This document shows, in pieces, positions 19,580-31,308 of a stretch of 64,000 nt of DNA (its first letter is position 1; each line of letters starts with the position of its first letter). The notes below the pieces were generated by a model. That model saw nothing but the letters and a program-made list of their open reading frames with translations. It searched no databases and was not told the origin of the DNA. Both the position numbers and the translations under genes were made by a program. Source of the stretch: Biostraticola tofi (GTDB taxonomy: Bacteria; Pseudomonadota; Gammaproteobacteria; Enterobacterales; Enterobacteriaceae); the NCBI RefSeq assembly GCF_004343195.1, contig NZ_SMCR01000001.1:720055-784054 (forward strand). Reading direction: 5' to 3'.

Positions 19580-19878
19580 CCGTGCATCTCGCTGACATTA
19601 TCAATATTCAGAGTTTTACGGCGGCGATGCAACTGCAGCAGCAGCGCCAGGCCAATACTGGCTTCCGCCGCCGCCAGGCTGACCGCCAGGATATACATGA
19701 CCTGGCCATCGGCCTGTCCCCAGTAGCTGCCGGCGACGACAAACGCCAGCGCCGAGGCGTTGATCATGATTTCCAGTCCAAGCAGCATAAACAGCAGGTT
19801 ACGGCGGATCACCATGCCGGTAAGCCCGAGTACAAATAGCATGGCTGCCAGGATGAGTCCGTGCGTTAACGGGATCAT
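19576..19878 (-). CDS. nuoK: NADH-quinone oxidoreductase subunit K
   Basis: A 100-residue three-helix subunit, the same length as in E. coli. The two conserved membrane glutamates are seen in [14 protein letters not shown] and [13 protein letters not shown]. It overlaps both neighbours by four bases (nuoJ upstream, nuoL downstream), a sign of translational coupling. Confidence 0.97.
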   Translation of the reverse strand: MIPLTHGLILAAMLFVLGLTGMVIRRNLLFMLLGLEIMINASALAFVVAGSYWGQADGQVMYILAVSLAAAEASIGLALLLQLHRRRKTLNIDNVSEMHG

Positions 19879-20435
19879 GCTTGCTCCTCCGTCTTTCTTT
19901 TCAGGCTGTCGGTTATCTTGGGGCCTTTATGCAGGGCATCGACTTCCCGATCCTCGCGCCCGAGATGGAAGGCAACCACCAGGCCTGCCAGCAGCAGCAT
20001 CGACGCCAGTTCCACCGCCAGCACGTAAGGACCGAACAGTGCAATACCTACCGCTTTGGCGTCGATAAGCTCACCGCTGATGCCCCGATCGGGCACGCCG
20101 ATTATCGCATAGACCAGCACCGCCAGCAGCAGCACCGATAACAGCGCCGGTCCCACCCAGGCTGAAGGCGTCAACCAGGCCCGCTCCTGGCGGGTATCGG
20201 CAGCGCCCAGATTAAGCATCATCACCACAAACACGAACAGCACCATGATGGCGCCGGCATAGACGATGATTTCCAGCGCGCCGGCAAAGTAGGCCCCGAG
20301 CGAAAAGAACACGCAGGCGATAGCCAGCAGCGAAACGATAAGGTAGAGCAAAGCGTGCACCGGCTGGGTATGGGTAATAACGCGCAATGTCGCCAGTACC
20401 GCCACCAGACCGGAAAGGTAAAAAGCCACTTCCAT
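19875..20435 (-). CDS. nuoJ: NADH-quinone oxidoreductase subunit J
   Basis: A 186-residue five-helix subunit (E. coli 184). The frame is open 27 codons further upstream, but ATG at 20433–20435 is the true start: an AAGGAG ribosome site lies just upstream and the protein then begins [13 protein letters not shown] as in E. coli. The π-bulge segment around [16 protein letters not shown] is intact. Confidence 0.96.
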   Translation of the reverse strand: MEVAFYLSGLVAVLATLRVITHTQPVHALLYLIVSLLAIACVFFSLGAYFAGALEIIVYAGAIMVLFVFVVMMLNLGAADTRQERAWLTPSAWVGPALLSVLLLAVLVYAIIGVPDRGISGELIDAKAVGIALFGPYVLAVELASMLLLAGLVVAFHLGREDREVDALHKGPKITDSLKRKTEEQA

Positions 20436-20445
20436 GCAGAACTCC

Positions 20446-20988
20446 TTAGGGCAGCAAACCTTTGACGTCGATAGGCTTGGCTTCGTTTTGGGCGTCGCCT
20501 TTGTCTTTGCCGTCAATTGCCATACCGGCCATCCGGTAAAAATTATATTCCGGATATTTACCCGGCCCCGAAATCAGCAGATCTTCTTTCTCATACACCA
20601 GATCCTGACGTTTGAACTCACCCATCTCGAAATCAGGCGTCAGCTGGATGGCGGTGGTCGGACAGGCCTCTTCACACAGCCCGCAGAAAATGCAGCGGGA
20701 AAAATTAATGCGAAAGAACTCCGGATACCAGCGTCCATCCTTGGTTTCTGCTTTCTGCAGCGAAATACAGCCTACCGGACAGGCTACCGCGCAAAGGTTG
20801 CAGGCCACACAGCGTTCATCGCCATCAGGATCGCGAGTCAGCACAATGCGCCCGCGAAAACGCGGCGGCGGATTGACCGGTACATCCGGGTACATCCGGG
20901 TTTCGCGTTTATTGAAGGCCTGCAGGCCAATCATCCAGATACTGCGTAATGTGGTGCCGCAACCGACTGCCAGCTCTTTGAATGTCAT
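20446..20988 (-). CDS. nuoI: NADH-quinone oxidoreductase subunit I (two [4Fe-4S] clusters)
   Basis: A 180-residue hydrophilic subunit, identical in length to the E. coli protein. Two ferredoxin motifs supply clusters N6a and N6b: Cys60, 63, 66, 70 ([12 protein letters not shown]) and Cys99, 102, 105, 109 ([12 protein letters not shown]). It passes electrons toward cluster N2 in NuoB at the base of the peripheral arm. Confidence 0.97.
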   Translation of the reverse strand: MTFKELAVGCGTTLRSIWMIGLQAFNKRETRMYPDVPVNPPPRFRGRIVLTRDPDGDERCVACNLCAVACPVGCISLQKAETKDGRWYPEFFRINFSRCIFCGLCEEACPTTAIQLTPDFEMGEFKRQDLVYEKEDLLISGPGKYPEYNFYRMAGMAIDGKDKGDAQNEAKPIDVKGLLP

Positions 20989-21002
20989 AATTTTTTCACC
21001 CC

Positions 21003-21980
21003 TTATTGCGCGTTGTACAAGATGACCGCAGCAGTCGCCAGCAGGTTCAGCAGCGTTAACGGCAGGCAGATTTTCCAGCCGAAAGACATCACCTGGTCAT
21101 AGCGCGGACGGGGTAACGCCGCACGGATCAGAATGAACATCATCATGAAGAAGGCGGTTTTCAGTGCAAACCAGATAAATGGCGGCAGGAAAGGACCTTG
21201 CCAGCCGCCGAAAAACAGCGTCACGATCAACGCTGAAACCGTCACGATACCGATATATTCACCGACAAAGAACAGGCCGAACTTCATCCCTGAATATTCA
21301 ATATGGTAGCCATCGGCCAGTTCCTGCTCGGCTTCGGGCTGATCGAACGGATGGCGGTGACAGACGGCGATACCGGCCAGCACAAAGGTCGCAAAGCCAA
21401 AGAACTGCGGGATGACATTCCATAAGTCCGCCTGGGAGGCAACGATGTCGCCCAGACTGAACGACCCGGCGCGCGCAACCACCCCCATCAGCGAAAGCCC
21501 GAGAAATACCTCATAGCTGACGGTCTGGGCCGAGGCGCGCATGGCACCCAGCAATGAGTATTTGTTGTTGCTTGACCAGCCGGCGAACAGCACCGCATAA
21601 ACCGCCAGGCCCGCCATCATCAGGAAGAACAGCACGCCGATATTGAGATCCGACACCACCCAGCTCGGACTTACCGGCACAATGGCGAACGACACCAGTA
21701 GCGCGGTAAAGGCAATCACCGGCGCCAGGGTGAAAATGACCCGATCGGCAAACGGCGGGATCCAATCTTCTTTGAAGAACATTTTCACCATGTCCGCCAC
21801 TAACTGCAGCGAACCGCCCCATCCCACCCGGTTAGGCCCGTAGCGGTTCTGGAACAGGCCCAACAGCCGGCGTTCGCCAAAACTCATAAAGGCGCCGCAG
21901 GACACTACCACCAGCAGGATCACCACCGCTTTGAGGATGGTCAGAAGGATGCCTATAAGATCCGATGTTAGCCAGCTCAT
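21003..21980 (-). CDS. nuoH: NADH-quinone oxidoreductase subunit H
   Basis: A 325-residue eight-helix subunit that forms much of the quinone chamber and joins the peripheral and membrane arms; same length as E. coli. Typical blocks are [20 protein letters not shown] and [20 protein letters not shown] with its conserved acidic residues. It overlaps the end of nuoG by four bases. Confidence 0.97.
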   Translation of the reverse strand: MSWLTSDLIGILLTILKAVVILLVVVSCGAFMSFGERRLLGLFQNRYGPNRVGWGGSLQLVADMVKMFFKEDWIPPFADRVIFTLAPVIAFTALLVSFAIVPVSPSWVVSDLNIGVLFFLMMAGLAVYAVLFAGWSSNNKYSLLGAMRASAQTVSYEVFLGLSLMGVVARAGSFSLGDIVASQADLWNVIPQFFGFATFVLAGIAVCHRHPFDQPEAEQELADGYHIEYSGMKFGLFFVGEYIGIVTVSALIVTLFFGGWQGPFLPPFIWFALKTAFFMMMFILIRAALPRPRYDQVMSFGWKICLPLTLLNLLATAAVILYNAQ

Positions 21981-24706
21981 CGCGTTGCCTCCCGCAAATT
22001 CTCGACCCGTTGTCCCAGCCAGACCGGAGGGATCCCCGGCAGTCCCAGCGGCAGTCCGACCTGGCCGGTGGCCAGGGCATCACTCAATTTTACCGGCAGG
22101 CGAACCTGTTGGCCGGCACAGCTGAACTCAAGCAATGTCCCACTGTTAACGCCCAGCCTGGCGGCTTCCTCCCGGCTGAGGGCGATATACGGTTCAGGCA
22201 TGCGCTCCTGAATCACCGCAGCACGCTGGGAGGTTTCCTCACTGCCGAACAGATGATAATAAGGCGCAACCTGCCAGTGACCGGTTTCGGCCCCCACCCA
22301 AGGCGCTGGGATGTCGGTAAAGTACGATAGCGTGCTTTCGCCGGCTTCCAACAGACGGACGCCGGGATCGCCATGGCGCAGATGACCGCCGACTTCATCC
22401 TGGAATTTGTTCCAGGCCTGGGGGGAGTTCCAGCCCGGCGCCCAGGCAAAGGCGATTTGCTGCCGGTTGGCCTGCGGGCTGTTGTTGCCCTCCATGGAGA
22501 AGGCGAACATGGTGTCCTTGTCTTGCGGTTGACGCGGCTCATGCACGCTGATATTGGCGCGCATGGCGGTACGTCCGCTGTAGCGGTGCGGTGAACGCGC
22601 CAGCTTTTGTCCACGGATACGGAAACTGGCATCCGGCGCCGCCTGCTCTATACCGGCAAACTGCGGCAGGGCCTGTACGCAGGCACTGATGATGTCATCC
22701 AGCTGCGTCCAGTCAACCTGGCGGCTGAGGAAGGTGGAGTGCAGTGAATGCAACCAGCGCCAGCTCTCCAGCATAACCGTGTCGGCGTCGTAGTAAGAGG
22801 GGTCGTAGACCTGGAAGAAACGCTGAGCGCGGCCTTCCTGGTTGACCAGGGTGCCATCGCTTTCGGCAAAGCTTGCCGCCGACAGGATAAGATTGGCCTT
22901 ATCCATGATGGCCGTGCGCTGGTGATCGACCACGATCAGGTTAGTTACCCTGGCAAGCGCCGCATCCACTTTGTCAGCGGGAGCGTGACGATAAAGATCA
23001 TTTTCCAGCACGATCACGCTGTCAGCCTCGCCACTGCCGAGCTGTTCAAGAGCGTCATCCAGTGTGCCACCGCCCATCAGGGCCAGGCCGATACTGTTGG
23101 CGGCGTCGGCGACAAAACTGATGCCTACCTCGGCACCGCGCCCTTTCAGGGCGCGGGCAACGTTGGCCGCAGCCGCAATTACCGCTTCGCTGCCGGCGTG
23201 AGTGCCGGAAATAATAAGCGGTTTACGGGCACCGGCCAACGCCTGGACAATAACGTCGATTTTGCCTTTCAGATCCTGACTCAAGGAGGTGACAGCCGGG
23301 GCGGCGTCATCCAGCGCGTGGGCAATGGCAAAACCGAGCCGGGCCTGTTCATCGGCCGGCGCACAATAGGTCCAGGCAGCGATATCATCCAGTCGGGTTT
23401 TGTCTACCGAAGTCACAAACAGCGGGTGGCGGGCATGCTGACCGATATTGAGGATGGCGGCTATCTGCCAGTCGGCGACTTTCTGCGCCGCGGCCATTTC
23501 ACGGGCCTTTCCTTTCACCGCCTGACGGATAGACAAGGCGATGCGCGCGCCGGTTTGGGTCAGGTCTTCCCCCAGCACCAGCACTGCATCATAGCTTTCC
23601 ATTTCCCGCAGTGACGGGGTATGGATGCCGCCGTTGCGCAGGATATCCACGATCTGTGAAACCCGCGACTGTTCGGCCGCCGCCATGCCGGAGTAGAAGT
23701 TATCGGCGCCGACCAGTTCGCGCAGGGCAAAATTGCTTTCAACGCTTGCCCTGGCTGAACCAATACCGATCATTTTTTTGGCATGGCGCAGCGCATCCGC
23801 CGCCCCCTGCATCGCTTGATCGGCGTTCAAGCTTATCCAGTCGTCGCCGCGGCGCTGCAATGGCTGACGCGGACGATCCTTCAGATTGACATAGCCATAG
23901 CCGAACCGGCCCCGGTCGCAGAGGAAATAGTGGTTGACGCTGCCGTTGAAACGGTTTTCGATTCGACGCAGCTCGCCGTAGCGCTCGCCGGGGCTGGTGT
24001 TGCAGCCGATGCTGCACTGCTGGCATACGCTGGGCGCATACTGCATATCCCATTTACGGTTATAGCGTTCGGAATGGGTTTTATCGGTAAATACCCCGGT
24101 CGGACAGATTTCCACCAGGTTGCCCGAGAATTCGCTTTCCAGCGTTCCGTCTTCAGGACGGCCGAAATAGACGTTGTCATGGGCGCCATAAACCCCCAGA
24201 TCCGGGCCATCTGCGTAATCTTTGTAATAACGCACACAGCGATAGCAGGCAATGCAGCGGTTCATTTCATGGGAGATGAACGGCCCGAGGTACTGATTGC
24301 GGTGGGTACGTTTGGTAAAGCGGTAGCGCCGGAAGTTATGACCGGTCATCACCGTCATATCCTGCAGATGGCAGTTACCGCCCTCCTCACAGACCGGACA
24401 GTCATGGGGATGGTTGGTCATCAGCCACTCCACCACGCTTTTACGGAACTGCTGAGCTTCATCGTCTTCAATAGAGATAAAGGTTCCGTCTGAGGCCGGC
24501 GTCATGCAGGACATGACCAGCCGTCCACGGGTATCTTCGGCATTTTGAAATTGCTTGACCGCGCACTGGCGGCAAGCGCCGACGCTGCCCAGCGCCGGGT
24601 GCCAGCAAAAATAAGGAATATCCAGGCCAAGGGACAGACAAGCTTCCAGCAGGTTGTCCGAACCGTTGACCTCATATTCTTTGCCGTCTACATGGATTGT
24701 AGCCAT
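21977..24706 (-). CDS. nuoG: NADH-quinone oxidoreductase subunit G
   Basis: A 909-residue Fe-S subunit (E. coli 907–910). The N-terminal ferredoxin domain has [15 protein letters not shown]; further Cys/His ligands follow ([21 protein letters not shown]). The CQQCSIGC set with a later Cys supplies the extra N7 cluster typical of bacterial NuoG. The C-terminal part is molybdopterin-oxidoreductase-like without a cofactor role. ATG at 24704–24706 ([13 protein letters not shown]) is preferred over the ATG nine bases upstream because the GGAAG site is better placed. A small hairpin (24727–24744) lies in the gap before it. Confidence 0.96.
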   Translation of the reverse strand: MATIHVDGKEYEVNGSDNLLEACLSLGLDIPYFCWHPALGSVGACRQCAVKQFQNAEDTRGRLVMSCMTPASDGTFISIEDDEAQQFRKSVVEWLMTNHPHDCPVCEEGGNCHLQDMTVMTGHNFRRYRFTKRTHRNQYLGPFISHEMNRCIACYRCVRYYKDYADGPDLGVYGAHDNVYFGRPEDGTLESEFSGNLVEICPTGVFTDKTHSERYNRKWDMQYAPSVCQQCSIGCNTSPGERYGELRRIENRFNGSVNHYFLCDRGRFGYGYVNLKDRPRQPLQRRGDDWISLNADQAMQGAADALRHAKKMIGIGSARASVESNFALRELVGADNFYSGMAAAEQSRVSQIVDILRNGGIHTPSLREMESYDAVLVLGEDLTQTGARIALSIRQAVKGKAREMAAAQKVADWQIAAILNIGQHARHPLFVTSVDKTRLDDIAAWTYCAPADEQARLGFAIAHALDDAAPAVTSLSQDLKGKIDVIVQALAGARKPLIISGTHAGSEAVIAAAANVARALKGRGAEVGISFVADAANSIGLALMGGGTLDDALEQLGSGEADSVIVLENDLYRHAPADKVDAALARVTNLIVVDHQRTAIMDKANLILSAASFAESDGTLVNQEGRAQRFFQVYDPSYYDADTVMLESWRWLHSLHSTFLSRQVDWTQLDDIISACVQALPQFAGIEQAAPDASFRIRGQKLARSPHRYSGRTAMRANISVHEPRQPQDKDTMFAFSMEGNNSPQANRQQIAFAWAPGWNSPQAWNKFQDEVGGHLRHGDPGVRLLEAGESTLSYFTDIPAPWVGAETGHWQVAPYYHLFGSEETSQRAAVIQERMPEPYIALSREEAARLGVNSGTLLEFSCAGQQVRLPVKLSDALATGQVGLPLGLPGIPPVWLGQRVENLREATR

Positions 24707-24815
24707 AGTCAGCATGCTTCCGTATGGCCCGCAACAATGCGGGCGTTAATCAATATGCGTCCAGGATGCGATGCGCCCGGCACAGGACCAAAAGCCTGAC
24801 TGCCGGTACGCACGG

Positions 24816-26165
24816 TTACCAGCGCTCTTTCAGCAGGTTGGGTTGTACACCGGCGATGGCATCGGTGTTTCCAAAGTGCTGCGTGGCGATTCCCGCCTGA
24901 AATTCATCCCGGAAATATTTAATCGCGCTCTGCAAGGGTTCGACCGCGCCCGGCGCATGCGCGCAGAACGTTTTACCCGGACCCAGAAAACGACAAAGCT
25001 GTTCCAGCGTTTCAATATCCCCCTCCTGCCCTTCGCCGCGCTCTATGGCGCGCAGCAGTTTCACGCTCCATGGCAGGCCGTCACGACAGGGAGTACACCA
25101 GCCGCAGGATTCGCGGGCGAAAAATTCTTCCAGGTTGCGCGTCAGGGAAACCATATTGATTTCGTTGTCCACCGCCATTGCCAGTGCGGTTCCCAGACGG
25201 CTGCCTGCCTGGCCGATACTTTCGAAGTCCATCGGCAGGTCCAGATGATCATTGGTCAGGAAGTCGGTACCCGCCCCGCCCGGCTGCCAAGCCTTGAGTT
25301 TCAGGCCATCACGCATACCTCCAGCGTAATCTTCAAGGATTTCACGGGCGGTGATACCGAACGGCAATTCCCACAGGCCGGGATTTTTGACCCGTCCGGA
25401 AAATCCCATCAGTTTGGTGCCGGCGTCTTTGCTCTTGCCTGCGGTGATCCCCTGATACCACTCGACGCCATGCTCAAGGATCGCCGGCACATTACACAGG
25501 GTTTCGACGTTATTGACACAGGTCGGTTTACCCCAGACACCGGCGCTGGCGGGGAACGGCGGTTTGGAACGAGGATTGGCCCGGCGTCCTTCAAGGGAGT
25601 TGATGAGCGCGGTTTCTTCTCCGCAGATATAACGTCCCGCACCGGTGTGGACGATCAGTTCAAAATCAAAACCGGTGCCAAGGATATTCCTGCCCAGCAG
25701 TCCCGCCTCGGTCGCTTCAGCGATCGCCTGGCGCAGGTTCCTCGCCGCTTCGATATATTCGCCGCGCAGGAAGATATAGCCGCGATAGGCTTTCAGGGCA
25801 AAGGCGGAAATCAGCATGCCTTCTACCAGCAAATGGGGGAGTTGCTCCATCAGCAGACGGTCTTTATAGGTACCCGGTTCCATTTCATCAGCGTTACACA
25901 GCAGGTAACGGATGTTCATGGATTCATCCTTGGGCATCAGGCTCCACTTCAGGCCGGTTGAAAAGCCTGCGCCGCCGCGGCCCTTAAGCCCGGAGTCTTT
26001 TACCAGGTTGACAATGTCATCCTGCGCCATGCCGGTGAGCGCTTTACGGGCGCCGGCATAGCCGTTTTTGGACCGATATTCTTCCAGCCATACCGGTTGC
26101 TGGTCCGCCCGCAGACGCCAGGTCAGCGGATGCATTTCAGCCGTGCGGATAATCTCTCTGGTCAT
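24816..26165 (-). CDS. nuoF: NADH-quinone oxidoreductase subunit F (NADH and FMN binding)
   Basis: A 449-residue subunit (E. coli 445) that oxidises NADH through FMN. Glycine-rich nucleotide-binding segments ([13 protein letters not shown] and [13 protein letters not shown]) and the N3 [4Fe-4S] ligands [12 protein letters not shown] (about residues 352–362) plus a later Cys in TFCAHAPG are visible. It overlaps nuoE by four bases. Confidence 0.97.
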   Translation of the reverse strand: MTREIIRTAEMHPLTWRLRADQQPVWLEEYRSKNGYAGARKALTGMAQDDIVNLVKDSGLKGRGGAGFSTGLKWSLMPKDESMNIRYLLCNADEMEPGTYKDRLLMEQLPHLLVEGMLISAFALKAYRGYIFLRGEYIEAARNLRQAIAEATEAGLLGRNILGTGFDFELIVHTGAGRYICGEETALINSLEGRRANPRSKPPFPASAGVWGKPTCVNNVETLCNVPAILEHGVEWYQGITAGKSKDAGTKLMGFSGRVKNPGLWELPFGITAREILEDYAGGMRDGLKLKAWQPGGAGTDFLTNDHLDLPMDFESIGQAGSRLGTALAMAVDNEINMVSLTRNLEEFFARESCGWCTPCRDGLPWSVKLLRAIERGEGQEGDIETLEQLCRFLGPGKTFCAHAPGAVEPLQSAIKYFRDEFQAGIATQHFGNTDAIAGVQPNLLKERW

Positions 26166-26695
26166 CGATACTGCTCCAGTAACGGGCCAATGCCTTCCGG
26201 CGTCAGATGAACATGGGTATCCTCATCCACCATCATGGTCGGCCCCTTGTCGCAGTTGCCCAGGCAGCAGGTCGGCAACAAGGTGAAGCGGCCGTCTGCT
26301 GTGGTCTGACCTGGCTTGATATTGAGCGATTGCTCAAGGGCCGCCTGGATCCCCTGGTAGCCGGTGATATGGCACACCACGCTGTCGCAGTAGCGAATAA
26401 CGTGCCGGCCGACCGGTTGCCGGAAAATCTGGCTGTAGAAGGTAGCGACCCCTTCGACATCGCTGGCGGGAATACCCAGCGCTTCAGCTATCGCCTGAAT
26501 AGCGCCGTCAGGTACCCAGCCGCGCTGCTTCTGAACGATTTTCAGTGCTTCAATCGATGCGGCGCGGGCATCTTCATAGTGATGTTTTTCATGCTCGATA
26601 GCATCACGTTCAAGGTCGCTCAGTTGGAAGACAGCGGATTCATCTTGCTGTGCAGGCACACCGGCGGGGTCATGGATATCAAGGTGTTCGTGCAT
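26162..26695 (-). CDS. nuoE: NADH-quinone oxidoreductase subunit E ([2Fe-2S])
   Basis: A 177-residue thioredoxin-fold subunit that binds cluster N1a through Cys103, Cys108, Cys144 and Cys148 (YCDSVVCHI and [10 protein letters not shown]). It is 11 residues longer than the E. coli protein, all of it in the N-terminal tail before [11 protein letters not shown]. It lies two bases after nuoCD. Confidence 0.96.
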   Translation of the reverse strand: MHEHLDIHDPAGVPAQQDESAVFQLSDLERDAIEHEKHHYEDARAASIEALKIVQKQRGWVPDGAIQAIAEALGIPASDVEGVATFYSQIFRQPVGRHVIRYCDSVVCHITGYQGIQAALEQSLNIKPGQTTADGRFTLLPTCCLGNCDKGPTMMVDEDTHVHLTPEGIGPLLEQYR

Positions 26696-26697
26696 AA

Positions 26698-28497
26698 TTA
26701 ACGGTCCACGTCAGACATTACGAAATCGATACTGCCCAGGTAAACGATAAGATCGGATACCAGGCTGCCGCGAATTACCGAAGGAATCTGCTGCAAGTGC
26801 GGGAAGCTCGGCGTGCGGATACGCGTCCGATAGCTCATGGTGCTGCCGTCACTGGTCAGGTAGTAGCTGTTGATCCCTTTGGTGGCTTCGATCATCTGGA
26901 ATGACTCGTTAGCCGGCATGATCGGACCCCAAGACACCTGCAGGAAGTGGTTTATCAGGGTTTCGATATGCTGCAGCGTCCGCTCTTTCGGCGGCGGCGT
27001 AGTCAGCGGATGATCGGCCTTGAACGGTCCTGCGGGCATGTTATTCAGGCACTGCTCAAGTATTCTCAGGCTCTGTCGCATCTCTTCGACTTTCAGCATA
27101 ACCCGACTGTAGCAGTCGCTGATGCCGTCGCCGACCGGCACTTCAAAATCAAAGTTTTCATAGCCGGAATAAGGGCGCCATTTACGCACGTCGAATGAAA
27201 TGCCGGTAGCGCGCAGCGCAGCACCGGTAACGCCCCAGTCCAGGGCCTCCTGGGCATTGTAGGCGGCAACGCCCTCTGCACGGTTGCGCAGCACGCTGTT
27301 TTTCAGCGCCGCTTTGACATAGCCGTCAAGGCGCTTGGGCATCCAGTCGAGGAATTCACGCAACAGCCCCTCCCAGCCTTTAGGCAGGTCGTGGGCCACG
27401 CCACCGATACGGAACCAGGCCGGATGCATACGAAAACCGGTGATGGCTTCGACCACGTCATAAATTTTCTGACGGTCGGTAAATGCCAGGAACACCGGCG
27501 TCATACCGCCGATATCCTGAATATAGGTACTGATATACAGCAGATGGCTGTTGATGCGAAACAGCTCGGACAGCATGACCCGAATGACGTTTACGCGATC
27601 CGGCACGACAATGCCGGCCAATTTTTCAACCGCCAGCACATAAGGCATTTCATTGACGCAGCCGCCGAGGTATTCAACCCGGTCGGTATACGGAATATAG
27701 CTGTGCCAGGACTGCCGCTCGCCCATTTTTTCCGCGCCGCGGTGGTGATAACCGATATCAGGTACGCAGTCGATGATTTCTTCGCCATCGAGCTGCAAAA
27801 TGATACGGAAAGCACCATGGGCGGAGGGATGGTTCGGCCCGAGGTTCAAGAACATGAAGTCTTCGTTTTCGGTGCTGCGGCTCATGCCCCATTCTTCAGG
27901 CTTGAAGGTCAGCCCTTCCATTTCCAGATCTTCTTTCTGTTTGGTCAGCTCATAGGGATCAAATTCCGTCGCCCGCGCCGGATAATCCTTGCGCAGCGGA
28001 TGACCTTCCCAGCTTTTAGGCATCATGATACGGGTCAGATGCGGATGGCCGTCGAAAGTCATGCCGAACATTTCCCAGGTTTCACGTTCATACCAGTTGG
28101 CATTGGGAAATATTTTGGTGATGGTCGGCAGATGCATGTCGTTTTCCGACAGCGCGACCTTGAGCATGATATCGCGGTTGCGATCAATCGATATCAGATG
28201 ATAGAACACGGTGAAATCCGCCGCTGGCAGGCCTTCACGATGGGTACGCAGTCGCTCGTCTACCCCATGCAGGTCATACAGCATGACATAGGGCTTGGGC
28301 AGTTTCTTTAAAAACGTCAGAATCTCGAGAATCTGTTCACGTTTGACCCAGATCACCGGAATGCCGGTGCGGGTTGGCTGAACGGTAAAGGCATCCGAGC
28401 TGAATCGGTCACGCAATTCGCCAATCACCGGATCATCTAGATGATCACGGGTGTGCCAGGCCGGCAGGGCATCCTGTTGCGTAGTTAAATCTGTCAT
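26698..28497 (-). CDS. nuoC: NADH-quinone oxidoreductase fused subunit C/D
   Basis: A 599-residue fusion of NuoC (about residues 1–185) and NuoD (about 200–599), the usual arrangement in Enterobacterales. The NuoD part has the quinone-site block [14 protein letters not shown] and ends with [11 protein letters not shown]. It belongs to the connecting part of the peripheral arm and forms the quinone site together with NuoB and NuoH. Confidence 0.97.
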   Translation of the reverse strand: MTDLTTQQDALPAWHTRDHLDDPVIGELRDRFSSDAFTVQPTRTGIPVIWVKREQILEILTFLKKLPKPYVMLYDLHGVDERLRTHREGLPAADFTVFYHLISIDRNRDIMLKVALSENDMHLPTITKIFPNANWYERETWEMFGMTFDGHPHLTRIMMPKSWEGHPLRKDYPARATEFDPYELTKQKEDLEMEGLTFKPEEWGMSRSTENEDFMFLNLGPNHPSAHGAFRIILQLDGEEIIDCVPDIGYHHRGAEKMGERQSWHSYIPYTDRVEYLGGCVNEMPYVLAVEKLAGIVVPDRVNVIRVMLSELFRINSHLLYISTYIQDIGGMTPVFLAFTDRQKIYDVVEAITGFRMHPAWFRIGGVAHDLPKGWEGLLREFLDWMPKRLDGYVKAALKNSVLRNRAEGVAAYNAQEALDWGVTGAALRATGISFDVRKWRPYSGYENFDFEVPVGDGISDCYSRVMLKVEEMRQSLRILEQCLNNMPAGPFKADHPLTTPPPKERTLQHIETLINHFLQVSWGPIMPANESFQMIEATKGINSYYLTSDGSTMSYRTRIRTPSFPHLQQIPSVIRGSLVSDLIVYLGSIDFVMSDVDR

Positions 28498-28580
28498 ATT
28501 TTTATCACCAAATTTAGGCCGTACCGGCTTGGGTCCTCAACGCATGGGTTGAACAGACAAACGCCGGCTGTCGATGCGCG

Positions 28581-29255
28581 TTAAATCTCGTCCGGAGACC
28601 GCAAGTTGGTCACAGCAATACGCTCACCCTGCTTACGCTCACGTTCCGACGGCATATTGGCGCGATAGACGCCCTGATCACCGACGACCCATGAAAGCGG
28701 CCTGCGTTCTTTGCCAATCGATTCCTTCAGCAGCAGCAGCGCCTGGATGTAAGCTTCCGGGCGCGGCGGGCAACCCGGTATATAAACATCGACCGGCAGG
28801 AATTTATCTACACCCTGCACAACCGAATAAATGTCATACATGCCGCCCGAGTTGGCACAGGCTCCCATCGATATCACCCATTTGGGTTCCAGCATCTGAT
28901 CGTAAAGGCGTTGAATGACCGGCGCCATTTTGGTAAAAGGCGTGCCGGCGATAACCATGAAATCGGCCTGGCGTGGTGAGGCACGGATAACTTCAGAACC
29001 GAAGCGGGCCACATCATGGACAGCAGTAAAAGAGGTGGTCATTTCCACATAGCAACAGGAAAGGCCGAAATTATAAGGCCACAATGAATTTCCCCGGCCC
29101 CAGTTCACGGCGTTATGCAACGCGTTTTCAAGTTTACCCATGTAAACGCTGCGGTGAACATGCTGCTCCAGGGGATCGCCGACGGTCTCCTGCTTTTGCA
29201 GGGGATAACGGTTATTCTCACCGTCCGGATCAACACGGGTCAGTGTATAGTCCAT
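28581..29255 (-). CDS. nuoB: NADH-quinone oxidoreductase subunit B (cluster N2)
   Basis: A 224-residue subunit (E. coli 220) carrying the terminal [4Fe-4S] cluster N2 through adjacent Cys67–Cys68 (GLSCCYVEM), Cys133 (MGACANSGG) and Cys162 (PGCPPRPEA). It gives electrons to ubiquinone. The gene lies 17 bases after nuoA; an 83-base gap precedes nuoCD. Confidence 0.97.
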   Translation of the reverse strand: MDYTLTRVDPDGENNRYPLQKQETVGDPLEQHVHRSVYMGKLENALHNAVNWGRGNSLWPYNFGLSCCYVEMTTSFTAVHDVARFGSEVIRASPRQADFMVIAGTPFTKMAPVIQRLYDQMLEPKWVISMGACANSGGMYDIYSVVQGVDKFLPVDVYIPGCPPRPEAYIQALLLLKESIGKERRPLSWVVGDQGVYRANMPSERERKQGERIAVTNLRSPDEI

Positions 29256-29272
29256 TTTTATAAGCCTCGCTA

Positions 29273-29716
29273 TTACTGCTGATGACGTTGGTTTTCGGCA
29301 ATCGGACCGGCTTTGCGCAGCCGGCGTGAACGTTCAGGCGTCCATTCCAGGGCGCCGATACGGACCAGATAAACCAAACCCGCCAACAGAATGAAAATGA
29401 AAATTGCCGCTTCGATGAAACCGATCCAGCCTGCCTCCCGTATGGAAACTGACCAGGCATAAAGGTAAAGGGCTTCAACGTCGAAAATGACGAAAAACAT
29501 GGCTACAAGATAATATTTGGCTGAAAGGCGCAGTCTAGCCGTTCCGACCGCTTCTATGCCCGATTCGAATGGGGTATTTTTATGACGGGCGCGGGCGCGG
29601 CCACCCAGCAGGAAGCCGCCAAGCAGCATAAAACAGCACAGACCAACTGCACCGACAAGGAATACAGCGAAGGCCCAGTTATGGGCAGTAACTTCAGTGG
29701 CTATTGACATTGTCAT
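29273..29716 (-). CDS. nuoA: NADH-quinone oxidoreductase subunit A
   Basis: A 147-residue three-helix membrane subunit, same length as E. coli. The conserved loop [10 protein letters not shown] and the [15 protein letters not shown] helix are present. It is the first gene of the nuo operon; the promoter region lies in the long gap between it and lrhA. Confidence 0.97.
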   Translation of the reverse strand: MTMSIATEVTAHNWAFAVFLVGAVGLCCFMLLGGFLLGGRARARHKNTPFESGIEAVGTARLRLSAKYYLVAMFFVIFDVEALYLYAWSVSIREAGWIGFIEAAIFIFILLAGLVYLVRIGALEWTPERSRRLRKAGPIAENQRHQQ

Positions 29717-30329
29717 TGCTTACTCGTCAAAAGTAGCGTTCGGCACCCTGCTCTTATCTCGGCAGTTGGCCACGCCACATCGATTCACAGGAAGGAAAGT
29801 AAAATAACCGCACTTGGCTGATACTACAGCTATACACAGCCATTATGTGGGGTTTTTTACTCCTTTTCATAACCTTTTGTCAATCAAGACAAAAGAAACA
29901 TCATGGTAATTTACATCTCTGTTAACTGATTAACATATGATGCGGACGGCCTAAGCTTAATCGTGTCAGTTTAAGGGGAGCTCAAACCCTGAGCCCATAA
30001 GGTTTTAGCCTTTGGCGCGGTTAATTATAACATCGACATCGTAAATCGGACGATTCCCCGTTATCGGTAAGGATATTTTTTGATCCAGCACACAGTTTAG
30101 GGACATTTCAGCACGGATCGAGCGAATTTGCTGTTTGATATTTAGCCTATTTATATTGAAACGCCATTTCATTTATTCAATAGGGCTCGATGTACTGTGA
30201 GCTCGAGGCGAGCCCATCTCAGAAAAAATAAAGTGGGATGTAAGCGGATGTAAATATGCAGTTAATGGCGTTTTTCACGGCTTGATAGATGAGTTACTCA
30301 TGAAGTGTGCCAAATAAACACTTAAAAGA
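29717..30329. promoter_or_regulatory. nuo operon upstream region
   Basis: About 610 bases between the lrhA terminator and nuoA with no supportable gene. In E. coli the matching region is a long regulated promoter responding to ArcA, FNR, NarL, Fis and IHF. Here I see an 8-base inverted repeat at 29874–29895 (cttttgtc / gacaaaag) and a palindrome at 29920–29935, but no assigned transcription start. Confidence 0.6.
29920..29935. promoter_or_regulatory. Palindromic candidate operator upstream of nuoA
   Basis: The sequence tgttaactgattaaca is a near-perfect palindrome and also contains two direct copies of TTAAC eight bases apart. ArcA sites are built of GTTAA-type direct repeats, so an ArcA role is conceivable, but the spacing is not the usual one. 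Confidence 0.25.
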
Positions 30330-30357
30330 AATAAGCCACTCATAATAGTGGCTTATT
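30330..30357 (-). terminator. Terminator of lrhA
   Basis: A perfect 11-base stem (30330–30340 with 30347–30357) with a six-base loop, sixteen bases past the lrhA stop on the minus strand and followed by a T-rich stretch. A second, weaker stem lies at 30303–30323. Confidence 0.65.
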
Positions 30358-30372
30358 ACCTTAGGCTTATTT

Positions 30373-31308
30373 TCACTTATCCACTGCCAGTGAACTCTCG
30401 CCCTCACCCTCGACTGATGGGGGCTGCTGCTGGTTGTAAGGATCATTGCCCGACTGCACGGCGCTGAAAATGGCCATGGCCAGCTCATTTTCACAGTGAG
30501 GATTTTTACTCAGCACATATTGTGTATCGGGAACCGCAGGCATGCCTTCATTGCGGCCTAACACCCTAAGCTCAGGACTCATCATTTCAACCGGACGCAG
30601 AGTAATACCCATCCCTGATTTTACCGCGGCACGTATTGCTGAAAGCGTAGAGGCTATATAGGCAATGCGCCACGGCAGGCCAGCAGCTTCCAGGTATTCA
30701 ATCGCCAGTGTTCTGAACGGACTCGGCTCATCCAGCACCACCAGAGGAATTATTTCACCAGGAATGAAACGGTAATCCGCTGCGCAGTACCATAGGGTAG
30801 GCGAAGTACGTAATGTGACATAGGGATGCTGCTGCAAATTAAGCGTGGTAATCGCCAGATCCACCTCGCCTTTAGTCAGCATGTCTAACATCTGGGGACT
30901 GCGTTTTACACAGACATCGACCGAGAGCTTGGGATAGACACGTGTAACACGATTAAGCAAGTAAGGCAGGATAGTATCGGCGGTATCATCAGAAGCGCCG
31001 ATAGTCAGTACTCCCTGAATGTTGCTGTACATGAGTGAGGTGCAAGCTTCATCATTATAGAGCAAAATTTTCCGGGCATAACCGAGTAATTGTATGCCGT
31101 GTTCAGTCAATAGTTTGTTTCGACCATGACGGGCAAACAATTCTTTTCCAACAAGCTGTTCTAATCGTTGCATTTGCTGGCTGACTGCTGACTGTGTACG
31201 GCAAACAGAAGCCGCTGCGGCAGCAAAAGTGTTAAGGTCAGCGACGGCAACAAACGTTCTCAATAAATCCAAATCAAGATTGAGCACGGGACGATTTGCA
31301 TTGGTCAT
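30373..31308 (-). CDS. lrhA: LysR-family regulator LrhA
   Basis: A 311-residue LysR-type regulator very close to E. coli LrhA (312). The winged helix-turn-helix covers about residues 12–70 ([19 protein letters not shown] and [20 protein letters not shown]); the effector domain follows. In E. coli it represses flagellar master genes flhDC and the rpoS translation pathway and activates its own gene. The tail (SSLAVDK) diverges from E. coli. It sits upstream of nuoA on the same strand, as in E. coli, but with its own terminator. Confidence 0.95.
   Translation of the reverse strand: MTNANRPVLNLDLDLLRTFVAVADLNTFAAAAASVCRTQSAVSQQMQRLEQLVGKELFARHGRNKLLTEHGIQLLGYARKILLYNDEACTSLMYSNIQGVLTIGASDDTADTILPYLLNRVTRVYPKLSVDVCVKRSPQMLDMLTKGEVDLAITTLNLQQHPYVTLRTSPTLWYCAADYRFIPGEIIPLVVLDEPSPFRTLAIEYLEAAGLPWRIAYIASTLSAIRAAVKSGMGITLRPVEMMSPELRVLGRNEGMPAVPDTQYVLSKNPHCENELAMAIFSAVQSGNDPYNQQQPPSVEGEGESSLAVDK

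Noticed and set aside
20436-20516. N-terminal extension of nuoJ by 27 codons
   Set aside because: The extension overlaps nuoI, is Lys/Thr-rich and unlike NuoJ, and the strong ribosome site is placed for the later ATG.
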